Numbered from the stretch's first letter, positions 1-9,436 are shown. The stretch: DNA of 64,000 nt from Streptomyces luteogriseus (GCF_014205055.1 NZ_JACHMS010000001.1:868001-932000), one strand, 5' to 3'. Numbers and translations are program-made. Notes: generated by a model not told the origin, from the sequence alone.

Positions 1-1344
1 GACCTCCCCGGCGTTGTACGGGGCCATGGCGGGCTGGTTGAGCAGCTCGCGGGCGACCCTGACGGCCTCGACCCACTCGCGGCGGTCCTGCTCGGTGGAC
101 AGGTAGTTGAAGCGCAGCGCGGGGTGCTCGGCCGGGTCCTTGCTCTTGATCTTCACCGAGCCGATGGCATCGGAGTACATGGGCCCGACGTGCACCTGGT
201 ATCCGTGTCCGCCGGCGGGCACGGAGCCGTCGTAGCGGACCGCGATGGGCAGGAAGTGGAACATCAGGTTGGGGTAGGGCACGTCCTCGTTGCCGCGGAC
301 GAAGCCGCCCGCCTCGAAGTGGTTGGTCGCGGCGGGGCCGGTGCGGAAGAGCCACTGCAGGCCGATGAAGGGGGCGCGCCACTTCGCGAGGTACGGCTGC
401 ATGGAGACGGGTTGCTTGCAGGCGTACTGGATGTACACCTCCAGGTGGTCCTGGAGGTTCTCGCCGACACCCGGCAGATCGTGTACGACGTCGATGCCGA
501 GCGCACGCAGTTCCTCGGCGTTGCCGACGCCCGAGAGCTGGAGCAGTTGCGGGGAGTTGATCGCGCCTCCGCAGAGGATGATTTCGCGGGCGTACACCCG
601 CTGGGGTCTGCCGCGGCCACGCCGGTACTCGACGCCGACGGCCCGCTTGCCTTCGAAGAGGATGCGGGTGACCAGGGTGCGCGTCCTGACCGTGAGGTTG
701 GGGCGCTTTCGCACGGGCTTGAGGTAGGCCTTGGAGGCCGACAGGCGGCGGCCGCGGTGGACATTGCGGTCGAACCTGGCGAAACCTTCCTGCCGGTAGC
801 CGTTCACGTCCTCGGTGGGGGCGTGGCCCGCCTCCTCGGTGGCCTTCAGGAAGGCCTTGAAGAGCGGGTTGGCCCCAGGGCCGCGTTCCAGGACGAGAGG
901 TCCGTCGTGGCCGCGGAACTCGTCGTCCGCGTCGGCGGCGAGGCAGTTCTCCATCCGCCGGAAGTACGGCAGGCAGTGCGCATAGTCCCAGGTCTTCATG
1001 CCGGGGTCGGCCGCCCAGCGCTCGTAGTCCATGGGGTTGCCGCGCTGGAAGATCATGCCGTTGATGCTGCTGGAACCGCCCAGCACCTTGCCTCGCGCGT
1101 GGTAGACGCGCCGACCGCCCATGTGGGGCTCCGGTTCGGATTCGTACTTCCAGTCGTAGAACCGGCTGCCGATCGGGTAGGTCAGAGCCGCGGGCATGTG
1201 GATGAAGACATCCCAGGGATAGTCGGGCCTGCCCGCCTCCAGAACCAGCACCCGGTTGCCGGGGTCCGCGGAGAGCCGGTTGGCCAGTGCACTGCCGGCC
1301 GATCCACCACCGACGATGACGAAGTCGTACTGCAAGTGAGCCAT
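1..1344 (-). CDS. betA: GMC-family FAD oxidoreductase, choline dehydrogenase-like (3' end beyond window)
   Basis: Frame is open from ATG at 1344 to the window edge, giving the first 448 residues; the C-terminal catalytic His/Asn region is missing. The start [20 protein letters not shown] is the Rossmann FAD motif. [16 protein letters not shown] (about residue 80) is GMC signature 1, and [15 protein letters not shown] (about 255) is signature 2. The best fit is choline dehydrogenase, oxidising choline toward glycine betaine, but GMC enzymes also oxidise other alcohols. It is divergent from the IclR gene, with operator-like dyads between them. The Rieske demethylase and formaldehyde dehydrogenase downstream support a choline/betaine catabolic role. 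The family call is firm; the substrate is inferred. Confidence 0.82.
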   Translation of the reverse strand, partial: MAHLQYDFVIVGGGSAGSALANRLSADPGNRVLVLEAGRPDYPWDVFIHMPAALTYPIGSRFYDWKYESEPEPHMGGRRVYHARGKVLGGSSSINGMIFQRGNPMDYERWAADPGMKTWDYAHCLPYFRRMENCLAADADDEFRGHDGPLVLERGPGANPLFKAFLKATEEAGHAPTEDVNGYRQEGFARFDRNVHRGRRLSASKAYLKPVRKRPNLTVRTRTLVTRILFEGKRAVGVEYRRGRGRPQRVYAREIILCGGAINSPQLLQLSGVGNAEELRALGIDVVHDLPGVGENLQDHLEVYIQYACKQPVSMQPYLAKWRAPFIGLQWLFRTGPAATNHFEAGGFVRGNEDVPYPNLMFHFLPIAVRYDGSVPAGGHGYQVHVGPMYSDAIGSVKIKSKDPAEHPALRFNYLSTEQDRREWVEAVRVARELLNQPAMAPYNAGEV

Positions 1345-1394
1345 GAGGCCTCGTCTCGCTCGCGCCGTTGAGAATGCGCGGCATGCTAGTACCT

Positions 1395-1430
1395 GTATCT
1401 CTATGCGCACCAGGTTGCGGACAACGCAAC
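1395..1430. promoter_or_regulatory. Paired operator-like dyads upstream of the GMC oxidoreductase
   Basis: GTTGCG-GACAA-CGCAAC at 1414-1430 is a perfect 6+6 dyad with a 5-bp spacer. Directly beside it, GTATCT-CTATG-CGCACC at 1395-1411 is a weaker copy; read on the other strand it is GGTGCG-CATAG-AGATAC. The same 17-bp architecture recurs at 1495, 5165, 5184, 5268, 6298, 6317, 9472 and 9491. Binding by the adjacent IclR protein is inferred. Confidence 0.65.
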
Positions 1431-1494
1431 TTGCACAAGGTTGGCACCAGGCCCGTGACCTGCACCGCTGTCGCCTATGTTTAACGCCCGTATA

Positions 1495-1511
1495 GTTGCG
1501 TTGTGAGCAAC
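1495..1511. promoter_or_regulatory. Operator-like dyad over the iclR start codon
   Basis: GTTGCG-TTGTG-AGCAAC matches the recurring 17-bp motif and contains the GTG start at 1503. TATAG at 1491-1495, immediately before it, matches the spacer of other copies. The position implies autoregulation by the IclR protein. Confidence 0.6.
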
Positions 1512-2300
1512 TACCATCCAGATACCGAAACGACGACTGCGCCGACCGGTGGGGTGCAGTCCGTCGACCGCGCCATCACCGTGCTGGAGATTCTGGCCCG
1601 GCGCGGCGAGGCCGGGGTCAGCGAGGTGGCCGCCGAGATCGATGTCCACAAGTCCACCGCGTTCCGGCTGCTCGGCGCCCTGGAGGTGCGCGGTTTGGTG
1701 GAGCAGGCCGGCGAGCGCGGCAAGTACCGCCTGGGTTTCGGCCTCGTCCGCCTCGCCGGCGCAGTCACCGGCCGCATCGACATCACCCAGCAGAGCCGTC
1801 CGGTCTGCGAGCGTCTCGCCGAGGAGATCGGCGAGACCGTGAACCTCGCCGTGATGCAGGAGCAGTACGCGATCAACCTGTACCAGGTGCGCGGTCCCGG
1901 TGCTGTCACGGCGTTCAACTGGGTCGGCCAGCTGACGCCGCTGCACGCCACCTCCAGCGGCAAGATCCTGCTGGCCCACATGCCGGCGAAGGAGCGTGCC
2001 GCGCTGCTGTCGGCGGCCGGTCTGAAGAAGGTGACCCCCCGCACCCTGACGGCCAAGACCAAGCTCGAGAAGAACCTCGCCGAAGCGCTCGAGCGCGGCT
2101 ACTCCTGGACCCTGGAGGAGTTCGAGATCGGGCTGCACGCCATGGCCGCCCCGGTCCGCAACAGGGACGGAGAGGTCATCGCTGCGATCAGCGCCTCCGG
2201 ACCGGCGTACCGGCTCACCGAGGACCGTATGCACGCCCTCGCTCCGGTGCTGGTCAAGGGCGCGGACGAGATCAGCCATCGCATGGGCTATCTGGGCTGA
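1503..2300 (+). CDS. IclR-family transcriptional regulator
   Basis: 265 residues, the usual IclR length. The N-terminal winged helix (about 18-80) starts with the typical [16 protein letters not shown] and carries [20 protein letters not shown] as helix-turn-helix and wing. The C-terminal effector domain (about 90-255) has the family sequence [17 protein letters not shown]. It is divergent from the GMC oxidoreductase and convergent with the Rieske oxygenase. GTG at 1503 has no visible Shine-Dalgarno sequence and lies inside an operator-like dyad, so the mRNA may be leaderless and autoregulated. It probably controls the 1-9.5 kb module; the effector is unknown. Confidence 0.9.
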   Translation: MSNYHPDTETTTAPTGGVQSVDRAITVLEILARRGEAGVSEVAAEIDVHKSTAFRLLGALEVRGLVEQAGERGKYRLGFGLVRLAGAVTGRIDITQQSRPVCERLAEEIGETVNLAVMQEQYAINLYQVRGPGAVTAFNWVGQLTPLHATSSGKILLAHMPAKERAALLSAAGLKKVTPRTLTAKTKLEKNLAEALERGYSWTLEEFEIGLHAMAAPVRNRDGEVIAAISASGPAYRLTEDRMHALAPVLVKGADEISHRMGYLG

Positions 2301-2364
2301 CCCCGCCGCGCCACCTTCGACGGGCGCCCCACACACCGGGTGCCGGCCCGCCCGTGGACCGCCG

Positions 2365-3495
2365 CTACTGTGGCCGCCCCACGTCCAGCCGCTCCTGGAC
2401 GAAGGCGTGGAAATCGCCGATGTGATGCTCGCTGGGCACGAGGACTCCGCCCTTGGCGTAGAGCCGGGAGCTCATCGCGGGCTGGCAGCGCTCGCAGGCG
2501 TCGAAGTCCTGCCGGTTGACTCGGTCGAAGAGCTCCACCGACCGGCTGACGTCCTTGCCGCTCTCCACGACGTGCTTGAGGTAGAGCCAGTCGCACTCGA
2601 CGATGGTGCGATCCACGGCGACCGGGTACATCCGGTGGAAGATCACATGGTCGGGCACGAGGTTGATGAAGACCTGCGGCCGGACGGTGATCGCGTAGTA
2701 ACGGCGATCCTGGTCCTCGGTGATGCCTGGAATGCGGTCGAGGCCCTCGGAGCCGTCGACGGTGAAGCCCTTGACCTCGGAGCCGAACTCCGCGCCGTGT
2801 CCCACGTAGTACTGGGCGGCGTACCCGTCGGCGAACTCGGGGAGCACCTCGGTCAGTTCGGGGTGGATCGTCGCGCAGTGATAGCACTCCATGAAGTTCT
2901 CGACGATGAGCTTCCAGTTCGCCTTCACGTCGTAGACGATGCGCTTACCGACTTCGAGGTTGTCGAGGTCGTAGTGCTCGATCGACTCCGTGTCGCCCAG
3001 GCGCGCGACCACATCCCCCACGACCTCGTCGAAGGGGGGCGGGTTCTCCGCGAGGCACACCCACACGTAACCCAGCCATTCCCGCGTGGTCACTGCCGCC
3101 AGGCCGTATTCGGTGCGGCTGACGTCGGGCATCTTGGTGAGGTTGGGTGCCGCGACCAGTTTGCCCGTCAGGTCGTACGTCCAGGCGTGATAGGGGCATT
3201 GGAAGGCGCGCTTGACCTCGCCGCTCTCCGCCGTGCAGAGCTTGGCTCCGCGGTGACGGCAGACGTTGAGGAAGGCGCGTATGGAGTTGTCCCGTGCGCG
3301 GGTGATCAGGATGCTCTCGCGGCCCACCTCGACGGTCCGGAAGGCACCGGGCACGGCGAGGTCGGAGGAGCGCACGGCGCAGAACCACATCGCCTCGAAT
3401 ATGTGTTCCAGCTCCTGGGCGAAGATCCCGGGATCCGTGTAGGAGGAGCCGGGGAGGGTGGTGATGAGGCTTTCCGGCAGGCCGGTCGAGGTCAC
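2365..3495 (-). CDS. Rieske non-heme iron oxygenase, alpha subunit (betaine demethylase-like)
   Basis: 376 residues from GTG at 3495, chosen because GAGGAG lies 6 nt upstream; a longer frame to 3555 lacks such a site. The Rieske cluster is CRHRG (about 81) and CPYHAW (about 100), a C-x-H...C-x2-H pair. The mononuclear iron site is in NWKLIVENFMECYHCATIHP (about 192-211). Sequence style and partners match the GbcA/stachydrine-demethylase group, which removes an N-methyl group from quaternary amines and releases formaldehyde. Electrons probably come from the reductase and ferredoxin upstream on the same strand, although a 138-bp gap precedes this gene. The exact substrate (glycine betaine or another betaine) is inferred from the GMC neighbour. 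Confidence 0.83.
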   Translation of the reverse strand: MTSTGLPESLITTLPGSSYTDPGIFAQELEHIFEAMWFCAVRSSDLAVPGAFRTVEVGRESILITRARDNSIRAFLNVCRHRGAKLCTAESGEVKRAFQCPYHAWTYDLTGKLVAAPNLTKMPDVSRTEYGLAAVTTREWLGYVWVCLAENPPPFDEVVGDVVARLGDTESIEHYDLDNLEVGKRIVYDVKANWKLIVENFMECYHCATIHPELTEVLPEFADGYAAQYYVGHGAEFGSEVKGFTVDGSEGLDRIPGITEDQDRRYYAITVRPQVFINLVPDHVIFHRMYPVAVDRTIVECDWLYLKHVVESGKDVSRSVELFDRVNRQDFDACERCQPAMSSRLYAKGGVLVPSEHHIGDFHAFVQERLDVGRPQ

Positions 3496-3633
3496 AGTGC
3501 ACTCCTCGGGGAAACGTCGGGGATCGGGGCATGCACGCGCCGGGACGAGCGACACCGGACGTCGTCGGGGGGGGGAAGGAGCAGCGGCGCTTTGTGCGCA
3601 GCGGAGGCTGTGAGAGCGAGGTCTGCGACCCTG

Positions 3634-4797
3634 TCAGGGCGTCGCGACCGCGAGGTGCTTGCGCCAGCGCATGAACAGCTTCGGCTGGTTCATCCCGAGG
3701 ACGGCGACCGGGTGTCCGGCGCGTCGGTAGACAGCCAGGACGTTGCGATCGTCCGCGGTGCCTTCCTCGATCGTCACGCTGTCGGCGCGGGCCGCGTTGC
3801 CGACGAACTGGATCTTCACGCCGTACTGGTCGGACCAGAAGTACGGCGGCCGGGGCAGGCCGGGTTCGGACTCGCCCCAGGACAGCAGGGCGGCGATGGC
3901 CGCGTCCGGGCGCTCCCGGGCGCCGGTCCAGTGCTCGACGCGACGGTGGGTGCCTGCGCGCGGGTCGTACCAGGAGGCGCAGTCTCCGACCGCGACCACC
4001 CCGGCCAGGCTGGTACGGCCGTCCGCACCGCACTTGACACCGTCGTCGAGTTCGACGCCGGAGCCTGCCAGCCAGTCGACGCAGGGACGGGCCCCGACAC
4101 CCACGACCACGATGTCGGCGGGGATGCTCCGGCCGTCCTCCATCAGGACCGCGTCGACGCGGTTCTCGCCGCTCAGCCCCTTGACGCCCACGCCGCACAA
4201 CAGGCGTACGCCGTGGTCCGCGTGGAGGGCGGAGACGATGCGCCCCATGGCCGGGCCGAGCGGTCCGGCCAGTGGTGTGGGCGCCGCCTCGACGATGGTC
4301 ACGTCCAGGCCGAGGGCGCGGGCGGTGGAGGCGACCTCGGCACCGATGAAGCCGCCGCCGATCACGACCAGGCGTCCGCCCCGGGACAGTTCGTCCCGCA
4401 GGGCGCGGGCGTCGTCCAGGGTGCGCAGAGTGTGCACACCGGCGAGTCCGTCCATGCCGGGCAGGGCCCGGGCGGCGGCGCCGGTGGCGATGACGATGCC
4501 GTCGGCCCGCACCTCCCTGCCGTCGGTGAGCCGCACCGCGCGGGGCGTGGCGTCGAGTCCGGCGGCGCGGGCCCCGAGCAGCCACTCCGCTTGCAGGTCC
4601 TCGCCGTCCGGTTCCAGCGCGAGTTCGGCCTCGCCGATGCCGCCGGCCAGGAACTCCTTGGACAGGGGAGGCCTGTCGTACGGGCGATGGACCTCGTCGC
4701 CGATGACGACCAGCCGTCCGTCGTAGCCCTGTTTGCGCAACGAACGCGCCGCCGACAGACCGGCCAGCGACGCGCCCACCACGGCCACGGTCCTCAC
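3634..4797 (-). CDS. FAD-dependent ferredoxin reductase of the Rieske oxygenase system
   Basis: 387 residues. The FAD dinucleotide motif is at the extreme N-terminus (VVGASLAGLSAARSLRKQGY). The NAD(P)H motif GGRLVVIGGGFIGAEVAS lies near 140-157. VVAVGDCASW near 270-280 is the second FAD motif, followed by the C-terminal domain typical of rubredoxin/ferredoxin reductases of ring-hydroxylating systems. GTG at 4797 overlaps the ferredoxin stop by 4 bp (GTGA), implying translational coupling. It should pass electrons from NAD(P)H to the Rieske ferredoxin encoded just upstream. Confidence 0.88.
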   Translation of the reverse strand: MRTVAVVGASLAGLSAARSLRKQGYDGRLVVIGDEVHRPYDRPPLSKEFLAGGIGEAELALEPDGEDLQAEWLLGARAAGLDATPRAVRLTDGREVRADGIVIATGAAARALPGMDGLAGVHTLRTLDDARALRDELSRGGRLVVIGGGFIGAEVASTARALGLDVTIVEAAPTPLAGPLGPAMGRIVSALHADHGVRLLCGVGVKGLSGENRVDAVLMEDGRSIPADIVVVGVGARPCVDWLAGSGVELDDGVKCGADGRTSLAGVVAVGDCASWYDPRAGTHRRVEHWTGARERPDAAIAALLSWGESEPGLPRPPYFWSDQYGVKIQFVGNAARADSVTIEEGTADDRNVLAVYRRAGHPVAVLGMNQPKLFMRWRKHLAVATP

Positions 4798-5156
4798 GCG
4801 ACGCCCCCGGCGAGCCGGGCGGCGATGCAGGGAGGCAGGTTCGGGGCTGCCGTGGACAGCCGGACGTAGATCATGCCGTCCTCGACGAAGACCTCGTGCG
4901 TGCGCACCGGGAGCTTGGCCGGCGGGGCGTCGACGGCTCCGGTCTTGAGGTTGAACTTCGAGGCGTGCAGCGGGCATTCGACCTCGCAACCCTCCAGCCA
5001 GCCGTCGGCGAGCGAGGCGTCCTGGTGGGTGCATGTGTCGTCGATGGCGAAGAGTTCGCCGTCATCGGTGTGGAACACCGAGACCGGCGGGTCGATGTCG
5101 AGCCTGTGGGCCTCGCCTCGGGGCAGATCCACGAGACGGCACGCGGCAATCATCAT
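4794..5156 (-). CDS. Rieske [2Fe-2S] ferredoxin
   Basis: 120 residues with the cluster ligands CTHQDASL and CPLHASKF (C-x-H...C-x2-H). The start is one of two adjacent ATG codons (5156 or 5153) preceded by GAGGTG; the longer upstream frame lacks support. It is the first gene of a coupled ferredoxin-reductase pair and probably the electron carrier for the Rieske oxygenase. Two operator-like regions lie upstream, so this is probably the regulated promoter of the demethylase genes. Confidence 0.88.
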   Translation of the reverse strand: MMIAACRLVDLPRGEAHRLDIDPPVSVFHTDDGELFAIDDTCTHQDASLADGWLEGCEVECPLHASKFNLKTGAVDAPPAKLPVRTHEVFVEDGMIYVRLSTAAPNLPPCIAARLAGGVA

Positions 5157-5164
5157 GACACCTC

Positions 5165-5200
5165 GGTGCGTATAGCGAAACGGATTGCGGTGAACGCAAC
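5165..5200. promoter_or_regulatory. Paired operator-like dyads upstream of the Rieske ferredoxin
   Basis: GGTGCG-TATAG-CGAAAC at 5165-5181 and ATTGCG-GTGAA-CGCAAC at 5184-5200 lie side by side just upstream of the ferredoxin start. Both fit the 17-bp motif found around the iclR start. Confidence 0.62.
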
Positions 5201-5267
5201 GCCAGTTTGAGGGCGCTCGCGAATCCTTGTCAAGAAGTTCGCGAGACGGCTGATACGCCAAATCTTC

Positions 5268-5284
5268 GTTGCCTGATGCGCAAC
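5268..5284. promoter_or_regulatory. Third operator-like dyad upstream of the ferredoxin genes
   Basis: GTTGCC-TGATG-CGCAAC matches the recurring dyad with one half-site mismatch. It lies 112 bp upstream of the ferredoxin start and 41 bp beyond the 3' end of folP, so it most likely belongs to the ferredoxin promoter region. Confidence 0.55.
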
Positions 5285-5325
5285 GCCCCGCATCATGAGA
5301 AACGCAGGTCGGAGCGGGGCGCCTC

Positions 5326-6237
5326 TCAGAACCGGGGCACGGGCAGCGGCGACACCGCGGACTCGAGGCCCCACCGAGCGGTCACTCGCACCGCGTCGGC
5401 CGTCGAGGCGACGTCGTGGACGCGCACGCACCAGGCACCCTGCGCGGCGGCCAGAACCGACACCGCGGACGTGGCCGCGTCTCGCAGGTGGGCCGGCCGG
5501 GGCCGCCCCGTCTCCGGGTCCGTCAGCAGGTGGCCCAGAAAGGACTTCCGCGCCGCCCCCACCAGGACCGGCCGACCGAGCGCGACGACCTCCCGGAGAC
5601 GGCCCAGCAGCCGCCAGTTGTGCTCGGCGTGCTTGGCGAACCCGAGCCCCGGGTCGACGACGAGACAGTCCGCCGGGACTCCGGCGCGCAGGGCCGCGTC
5701 GACTCTCGCCCGCAACTCGTCGACCACGTCGGTGACGACGTCGTCGTACACGGCGTTCGCCTGCATCCCCGCGGAGTGCCCGCGCCAGTGCATGAGCACG
5801 TAGGGCTTTCCGGCCCGCGCCATCAACGGCAGCATCGCCGGGTCGGCGAGTCCGCCGGAGACGTCGTTGACCAGGGCGGCGCCGGCCTCCATGGCATGGG
5901 CGGCGACCTCGGCCCGCATGGTGTCGACGCTGACCGTCGCGCCCGCGGCGGCGAGTTCACCGACGACCGGCAGCACGCGCCGCAGCTCCTCCTCGACAGT
6001 CGGGCGGGCGGCACCGGGCCGGGTCGATTCACCACCCACGTCCAGGATGTCCGCGCCCTCGCCGAGCAGCGCGAGGCCGTGCGCGACGGCCCGTGCCGGG
6101 TCGAACCACCGCCCGCCGTCGGAGAACGAGTCGGGGGTGACGTTCACGATGCCCATCACGAGCGTCCGGCCGCGACGGGGAAGACCTCGCGGATGGAGCA
6201 CGAAAGCGGCCCGGCCGGGCCGGGCGGCGGTGCTCAT
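5326..6237 (-). CDS. folP: Dihydropteroate synthase (folate pathway), module-associated copy
   Basis: 303 residues. GIVNVTPDSFSDGG (about 29-42) is DHPS signature 1 and ILDVGGESTRPGA (about 64-76) is signature 2. VSVDTMRA, NDVSGG and DPGLGFAK follow at the expected places, and VLVGAARKSFLG gives the substrate-binding Lys/Ser region. The enzyme condenses p-aminobenzoate with dihydropterin pyrophosphate in the cytoplasm. No folE/folB/folK genes are adjacent, so this is probably a second copy tied to the one-carbon module rather than the main folate operon. ATG at 6237 is 123 bp from the pabB-like gene, with operator-like dyads in the gap. Confidence 0.92.
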   Translation of the reverse strand: MSTAARPGRAAFVLHPRGLPRRGRTLVMGIVNVTPDSFSDGGRWFDPARAVAHGLALLGEGADILDVGGESTRPGAARPTVEEELRRVLPVVGELAAAGATVSVDTMRAEVAAHAMEAGAALVNDVSGGLADPAMLPLMARAGKPYVLMHWRGHSAGMQANAVYDDVVTDVVDELRARVDAALRAGVPADCLVVDPGLGFAKHAEHNWRLLGRLREVVALGRPVLVGAARKSFLGHLLTDPETGRPRPAHLRDAATSAVSVLAAAQGAWCVRVHDVASTADAVRVTARWGLESAVSPLPVPRF

Positions 6238-6297
6238 GCGACTCGGGGCGGGTCGGCTATGGGGTGTGCGGGGCTCATCATGGGACCAGTCGACCTC

Positions 6298-6333
6298 GTT
6301 GCATATAGAGGAACACCGTGCGATGTGAGCAAC
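6298..6333. promoter_or_regulatory. Paired operator-like dyads upstream of folP
   Basis: GTTGCA-TATAG-AGGAAC at 6298-6314 and CGTGCG-ATGTG-AGCAAC at 6317-6333 sit between the pabB-like stop and the folP start. Each has a strong half-site and a degenerate partner. The spacing matches the other paired sites in the module. Confidence 0.55.
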
Positions 6334-6360
6334 GAGTCTGAGGACGGCCGTGCGGCGCTG

Positions 6361-7405
6361 TCAAGGCAGGTGGAAGGCCTCGGCCCCGCGATGCGGCATC
6401 GACGCCAGAGCGAGCAGCCGAGAGGCCTTGAGTTCGGTCTCGTCCCATTCCCTCTCGGGCTCGGACCCCCAGGTGATGCCGGCGCCCGTACCGAAGCGCA
6501 AAACCGGCCCCGCGGGGGCGGTACGGTCGATCCAGAAGGTGCGGATGCCCACGGCCAGTTCACCGGTCCCCCCGGTCGGCGTCGACCCAGCCGACGGCAC
6601 CGCAGTACGGGCCGCGGGGCGTGGTCTCCAGGGTGTGGATGATGCGCAGTGCACTGGATTTGGGCGCGCCGGTCACGGAACCCGGTGGGAAGGTCCCGGC
6701 CATCAGCTCGGGCCAGCCCGCGCCCTGTGCCAGCTCCCCGCGCACGGTGGAGACGAGGTGGACCAGCCCCGGGTGCCGCTCGAGGGCGCACAGGGCCGGA
6801 ACGGTCACGGATCCGGTGGCGCAGACCCGCCCCAGGTCGTTGCGGACCAGATCCACGATCATCACGTTCTCGGCGTGGTCCTTGGGCAGCAGGTCGCCCA
6901 CGGTACGGCCGGTGCCCTTGATCGGCCCGGACTCCACGGTCCGGCCGGTGCGGCGCAGGAAGAGTTCGGGCGAGGCGGTGGCCACTTCGACGCCGTGCGC
7001 GGGAAGCCGGACCGTACCGGCGTAGGGCGCGGGGTTGCCACGGGCGAGCACCGCGGTCAGCGCGTCGATGTCGGTGGCGCCCGGGTCGGGAAGGGGTCCG
7101 GTGAGCACGCGGCAGAGATTGGCCTGGTAGACGTCGCCCGCCGCGATGTGCTCGCGGATGCGGCGCACGCCGGCGGTGTAGGCGACGCGGTCCAGTGACG
7201 AGGTCCAGTCGCCAGCGGCCGGCCCCGGCCAGGCGCCGGCCCGCGGAGCGGGCACCCGCGCGCGACGCAGCCGGCCGAACCGCGCACAGACCAGGCGGCC
7301 TTCGAAGTCCGCGACGACCGCCCAGAAGCCGGAGGAGTCCAGGGCGGCGGGATCACTGGTCACCTCGCGCAGATCAGTGGCGACGAGGCCGCCGAAGCGG
7401 GCCAT
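6361..7405 (-). pseudogene. pabB: Aminodeoxychorismate synthase component I, frameshifted in a G6 run
   Basis: The reading frame from ATG 7405 (MARFGGLVATDL) carries chorismate-enzyme motifs: SPELFLRR, GPIKGTGR, MIVDLVRNDLGR and FPPGSVTGAPK. It then hits TGA at about 6560, just after GWVDADRG. The missing C-terminus (ELAVGIRTFWID through GAEAFHLP) continues in another frame to TGA at 6361. Removing one G from the G6 run (C6 on + strand, 6568-6573) restores GWVDADRGTGELAVGIRT exactly. The cause could be an inactivating mutation, a sequencing error in a homopolymer, or ribosomal slippage. The intact enzyme makes aminodeoxychorismate, the p-aminobenzoate precursor used by the adjacent DHPS. Confidence 0.8.
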
Positions 7406-7715
7406 CGGGGCGGGAGCGTACAAGGCGGTTCGTCCAGGGGGGCCGACGGGGCGGATGGTCCTTGTCTTGACGGTCGTTCCTGTCCACGGCGGCCAAAGGC
7501 ACGGCCCCGACGGTCCGGGGCAGGGCCACCACGACCGGCGGCACGGCCACCCACAATGGAGGCCCGGCCTCAACCGCCGGGCGACCGGCAGGCCGGCCAG
7601 GTACGCGGGCGTTCCGACGGGGTCGCGGGCATGCCGGCCGGGGCGGGCTCTCGTTCGCGGGTCTCGGGCGAGGAGACACGCATCCGCTCGTCCCGGCCGG
7701 CCTGGCGGCGCCTCG
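7406..7715. other. Intergenic stretch with no supported gene
   Basis: 310 bp between the pabB-like start and the metallo-beta-lactamase stop. Frames cross it on the minus strand, but none has a ribosome binding site or a recognisable product. No 17-bp operator motif was seen. It may hold the pabB promoter. Confidence 0.4.
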
Positions 7716-8351
7716 TCACCAGCCGCGGGCGGCCCACTCCTCCAGGTGCGGTGCCTCCGCCTCGACGGTCGTCGTCCCGCCGTGCCCGGTGTGGACGACC
7801 GTGCCGCCGGGGAGGGTCAGGAGCCGGTCACCGATCGAGCCGATGATCGTGCCGAAGTCGCTGTACGAGCGCCCGGTCGCGCCGGGGCCTCCGGCGAACA
7901 GCGTGTCACCGCTGAACAGCGCGCCCAGGTCGGGGGCGTACAGGCACACGGCACCCGGAGCGTGTCCGGGCGTGTGGAGGACACGCAGGCCGATGCCCGC
8001 CACCATGAGTTCGTCACCGTCGGCGAGCGGGCCGTCGGGCCGCCGGCCGGGGTGCACCATCTTCCACAGCACCTGGTCATCAGGGTGCAGGAGGATGGGC
8101 GCCCCCGTGGCCAGAGCGAGGTCCGGCGCGGCGCGCACATGGTCGTCGTGGGCGTGGGTGCACACGATGGCCGAGAGGCGGCGGTCACCGACGGCCTCCA
8201 GGACGGCGTCGGAATCGTGCGCCGCGTCGATGACGACCACCTCGTCGTCGTCACCGATGATCCAGACGTTGTTGTCGACGTCCCAGGTCCCGCCGTCGAG
8301 GCTGAAGGTCCCGCTGGTGACGAGGTGTTCGATGCGCGGCGCGCCGGCCAT
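7716..8351 (-). CDS. MBL-fold hydrolase paired with mycothiol formaldehyde dehydrogenase
   Basis: 211 residues. THAHDDH (about 86-92) is the metallo-beta-lactamase metal motif, HTPGHAPGAVCLY supplies the next His, and LFSGDTLFAGGPG the bridging Asp. The size and motifs match glyoxalase II-like enzymes. ATG at 8351 shares one base with the dehydrogenase stop (TGATG; GTG 8354 is an alternative), so translation is coupled. In mycobacteria the mycothiol-dependent formaldehyde dehydrogenase is likewise followed by an MBL gene. A role hydrolysing S-formylmycothiol is plausible but inferred. Confidence 0.85.
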   Translation of the reverse strand: MAGAPRIEHLVTSGTFSLDGGTWDVDNNVWIIGDDDEVVVIDAAHDSDAVLEAVGDRRLSAIVCTHAHDDHVRAAPDLALATGAPILLHPDDQVLWKMVHPGRRPDGPLADGDELMVAGIGLRVLHTPGHAPGAVCLYAPDLGALFSGDTLFAGGPGATGRSYSDFGTIIGSIGDRLLTLPGGTVVHTGHGGTTTVEAEAPHLEEWAARGW

Positions 8352-9436
8352 CACAGCACCACCACCGATCGCAGCACGTCGCCGCGGTGCATCTTCTCGA
8401 ACGCCTCCTCCACGTCGCCGAGGCCGATGGTCTCGGAGACGAACGCGTCCAGGTCGAAACGGCCGCCCAGATACAGGTCGATGAGGGCCGGGAAGTCGCG
8501 CGAGGGCAGGCAGTCGCCGTACCAGCTGGACTTCAGCGAGCCGCCCCGTCCGAAGACGTCGAGCAGGGGCAGCTCCACCTTCATCTCCGGGGTGGGCACG
8601 CCGACCAGCACGACCGTGCCGGCCAGGTCGCGGGCGTAGAAGGCCTGCCGGTACGTCTCGGGGCGGCCGACCGCCTCCACGACGACGTCCGCGCCGAAGC
8701 CGCCGGTCAGCTCACGCACCGCTGCCACGACGTCGCCCTTCGCTCCGTCGACCGTGTGGGTGGCTCCCATGGTCATGGCCCGGTCGAGCTTGCGCTGGTC
8801 GATGTCGACGGCAATGATCTTGCTCGCCCCGGCCAGCCTCGCCCCCGCGACGGCGGCCATGCCCACGCCGCCGCAGCCGATGACGGCGACGGAGTCGCCC
8901 CGGCCGACGGTACCGGTGTTCACGGCCGCGCCGAATCCCGCCATGACGCCGCACCCGAGCAGACCGGCTGCCGCAGCCGAGGCCGCCGGGTCCACCTTGG
9001 TGCACTGCCCGGCGGCGACCAGCGTCTTCTCCGCGAACGCGCCGATCCCGAGTGCCGGCGAGAGCGGGGTGCCGTCGAGCAGCGTCATGGGTTGTGTCGC
9101 GTTGTGGGTGGCGAAGCAGTACCAGGGCCTGCCCTTGCTGCAAGCCCGGCACTGGCCGCACACCGCACGCCAGTTGAGGATGACGAAGTCACCAGGCTCG
9201 AGGCCGGTGACTCCCTCTCCGACCGCCTCGACGCGACCTGCCGCCTCGTGCCCCAGAAGAAAGGGGAAGTCGTCGTTGATCCCGCCCTCGCGGTAGTGGA
9301 GATCGGTATGACAGACGCCGCACGCCTCGACCTTGACCAGCGCCTCACCCGGGCCCGGGTCGGGGACGACGATCGTTTCGACGGAGACCGGAGCGCCCTT
9401 CTTACGGGCGACGACGGCACGAACCTCGTGGGCCAT
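8351..9436 (-). CDS. S-(hydroxymethyl)mycothiol dehydrogenase (mycothiol-dependent formaldehyde dehydrogenase)
   Basis: 361 residues, zinc-dependent MDR/ADH class III-like. [13 protein letters not shown] and [15 protein letters not shown] give the catalytic zinc site, [15 protein letters not shown] the structural zinc, and [21 protein letters not shown] the NAD fold. ATG 9436 is chosen for GAGGAG 7 nt upstream; a frame to 9490 adds unsupported residues. It oxidises the formaldehyde-mycothiol adduct and can also reduce S-nitrosomycothiol. Its place beside a Rieske demethylase fits removal of formaldehyde released by N-demethylation. Operator-like dyads lie upstream. Confidence 0.88.
   Translation of the reverse strand: MAHEVRAVVARKKGAPVSVETIVVPDPGPGEALVKVEACGVCHTDLHYREGGINDDFPFLLGHEAAGRVEAVGEGVTGLEPGDFVILNWRAVCGQCRACSKGRPWYCFATHNATQPMTLLDGTPLSPALGIGAFAEKTLVAAGQCTKVDPAASAAAAGLLGCGVMAGFGAAVNTGTVGRGDSVAVIGCGGVGMAAVAGARLAGASKIIAVDIDQRKLDRAMTMGATHTVDGAKGDVVAAVRELTGGFGADVVVEAVGRPETYRQAFYARDLAGTVVLVGVPTPEMKVELPLLDVFGRGGSLKSSWYGDCLPSRDFPALIDLYLGGRFDLDAFVSETIGLGDVEEAFEKMHRGDVLRSVVVL

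Noticed and set aside
2407..4869. 820-codon frame on the + strand across the Rieske genes
   Set aside because: It overlaps two clearly recognised genes on the other strand and has low-complexity composition with no family motif.
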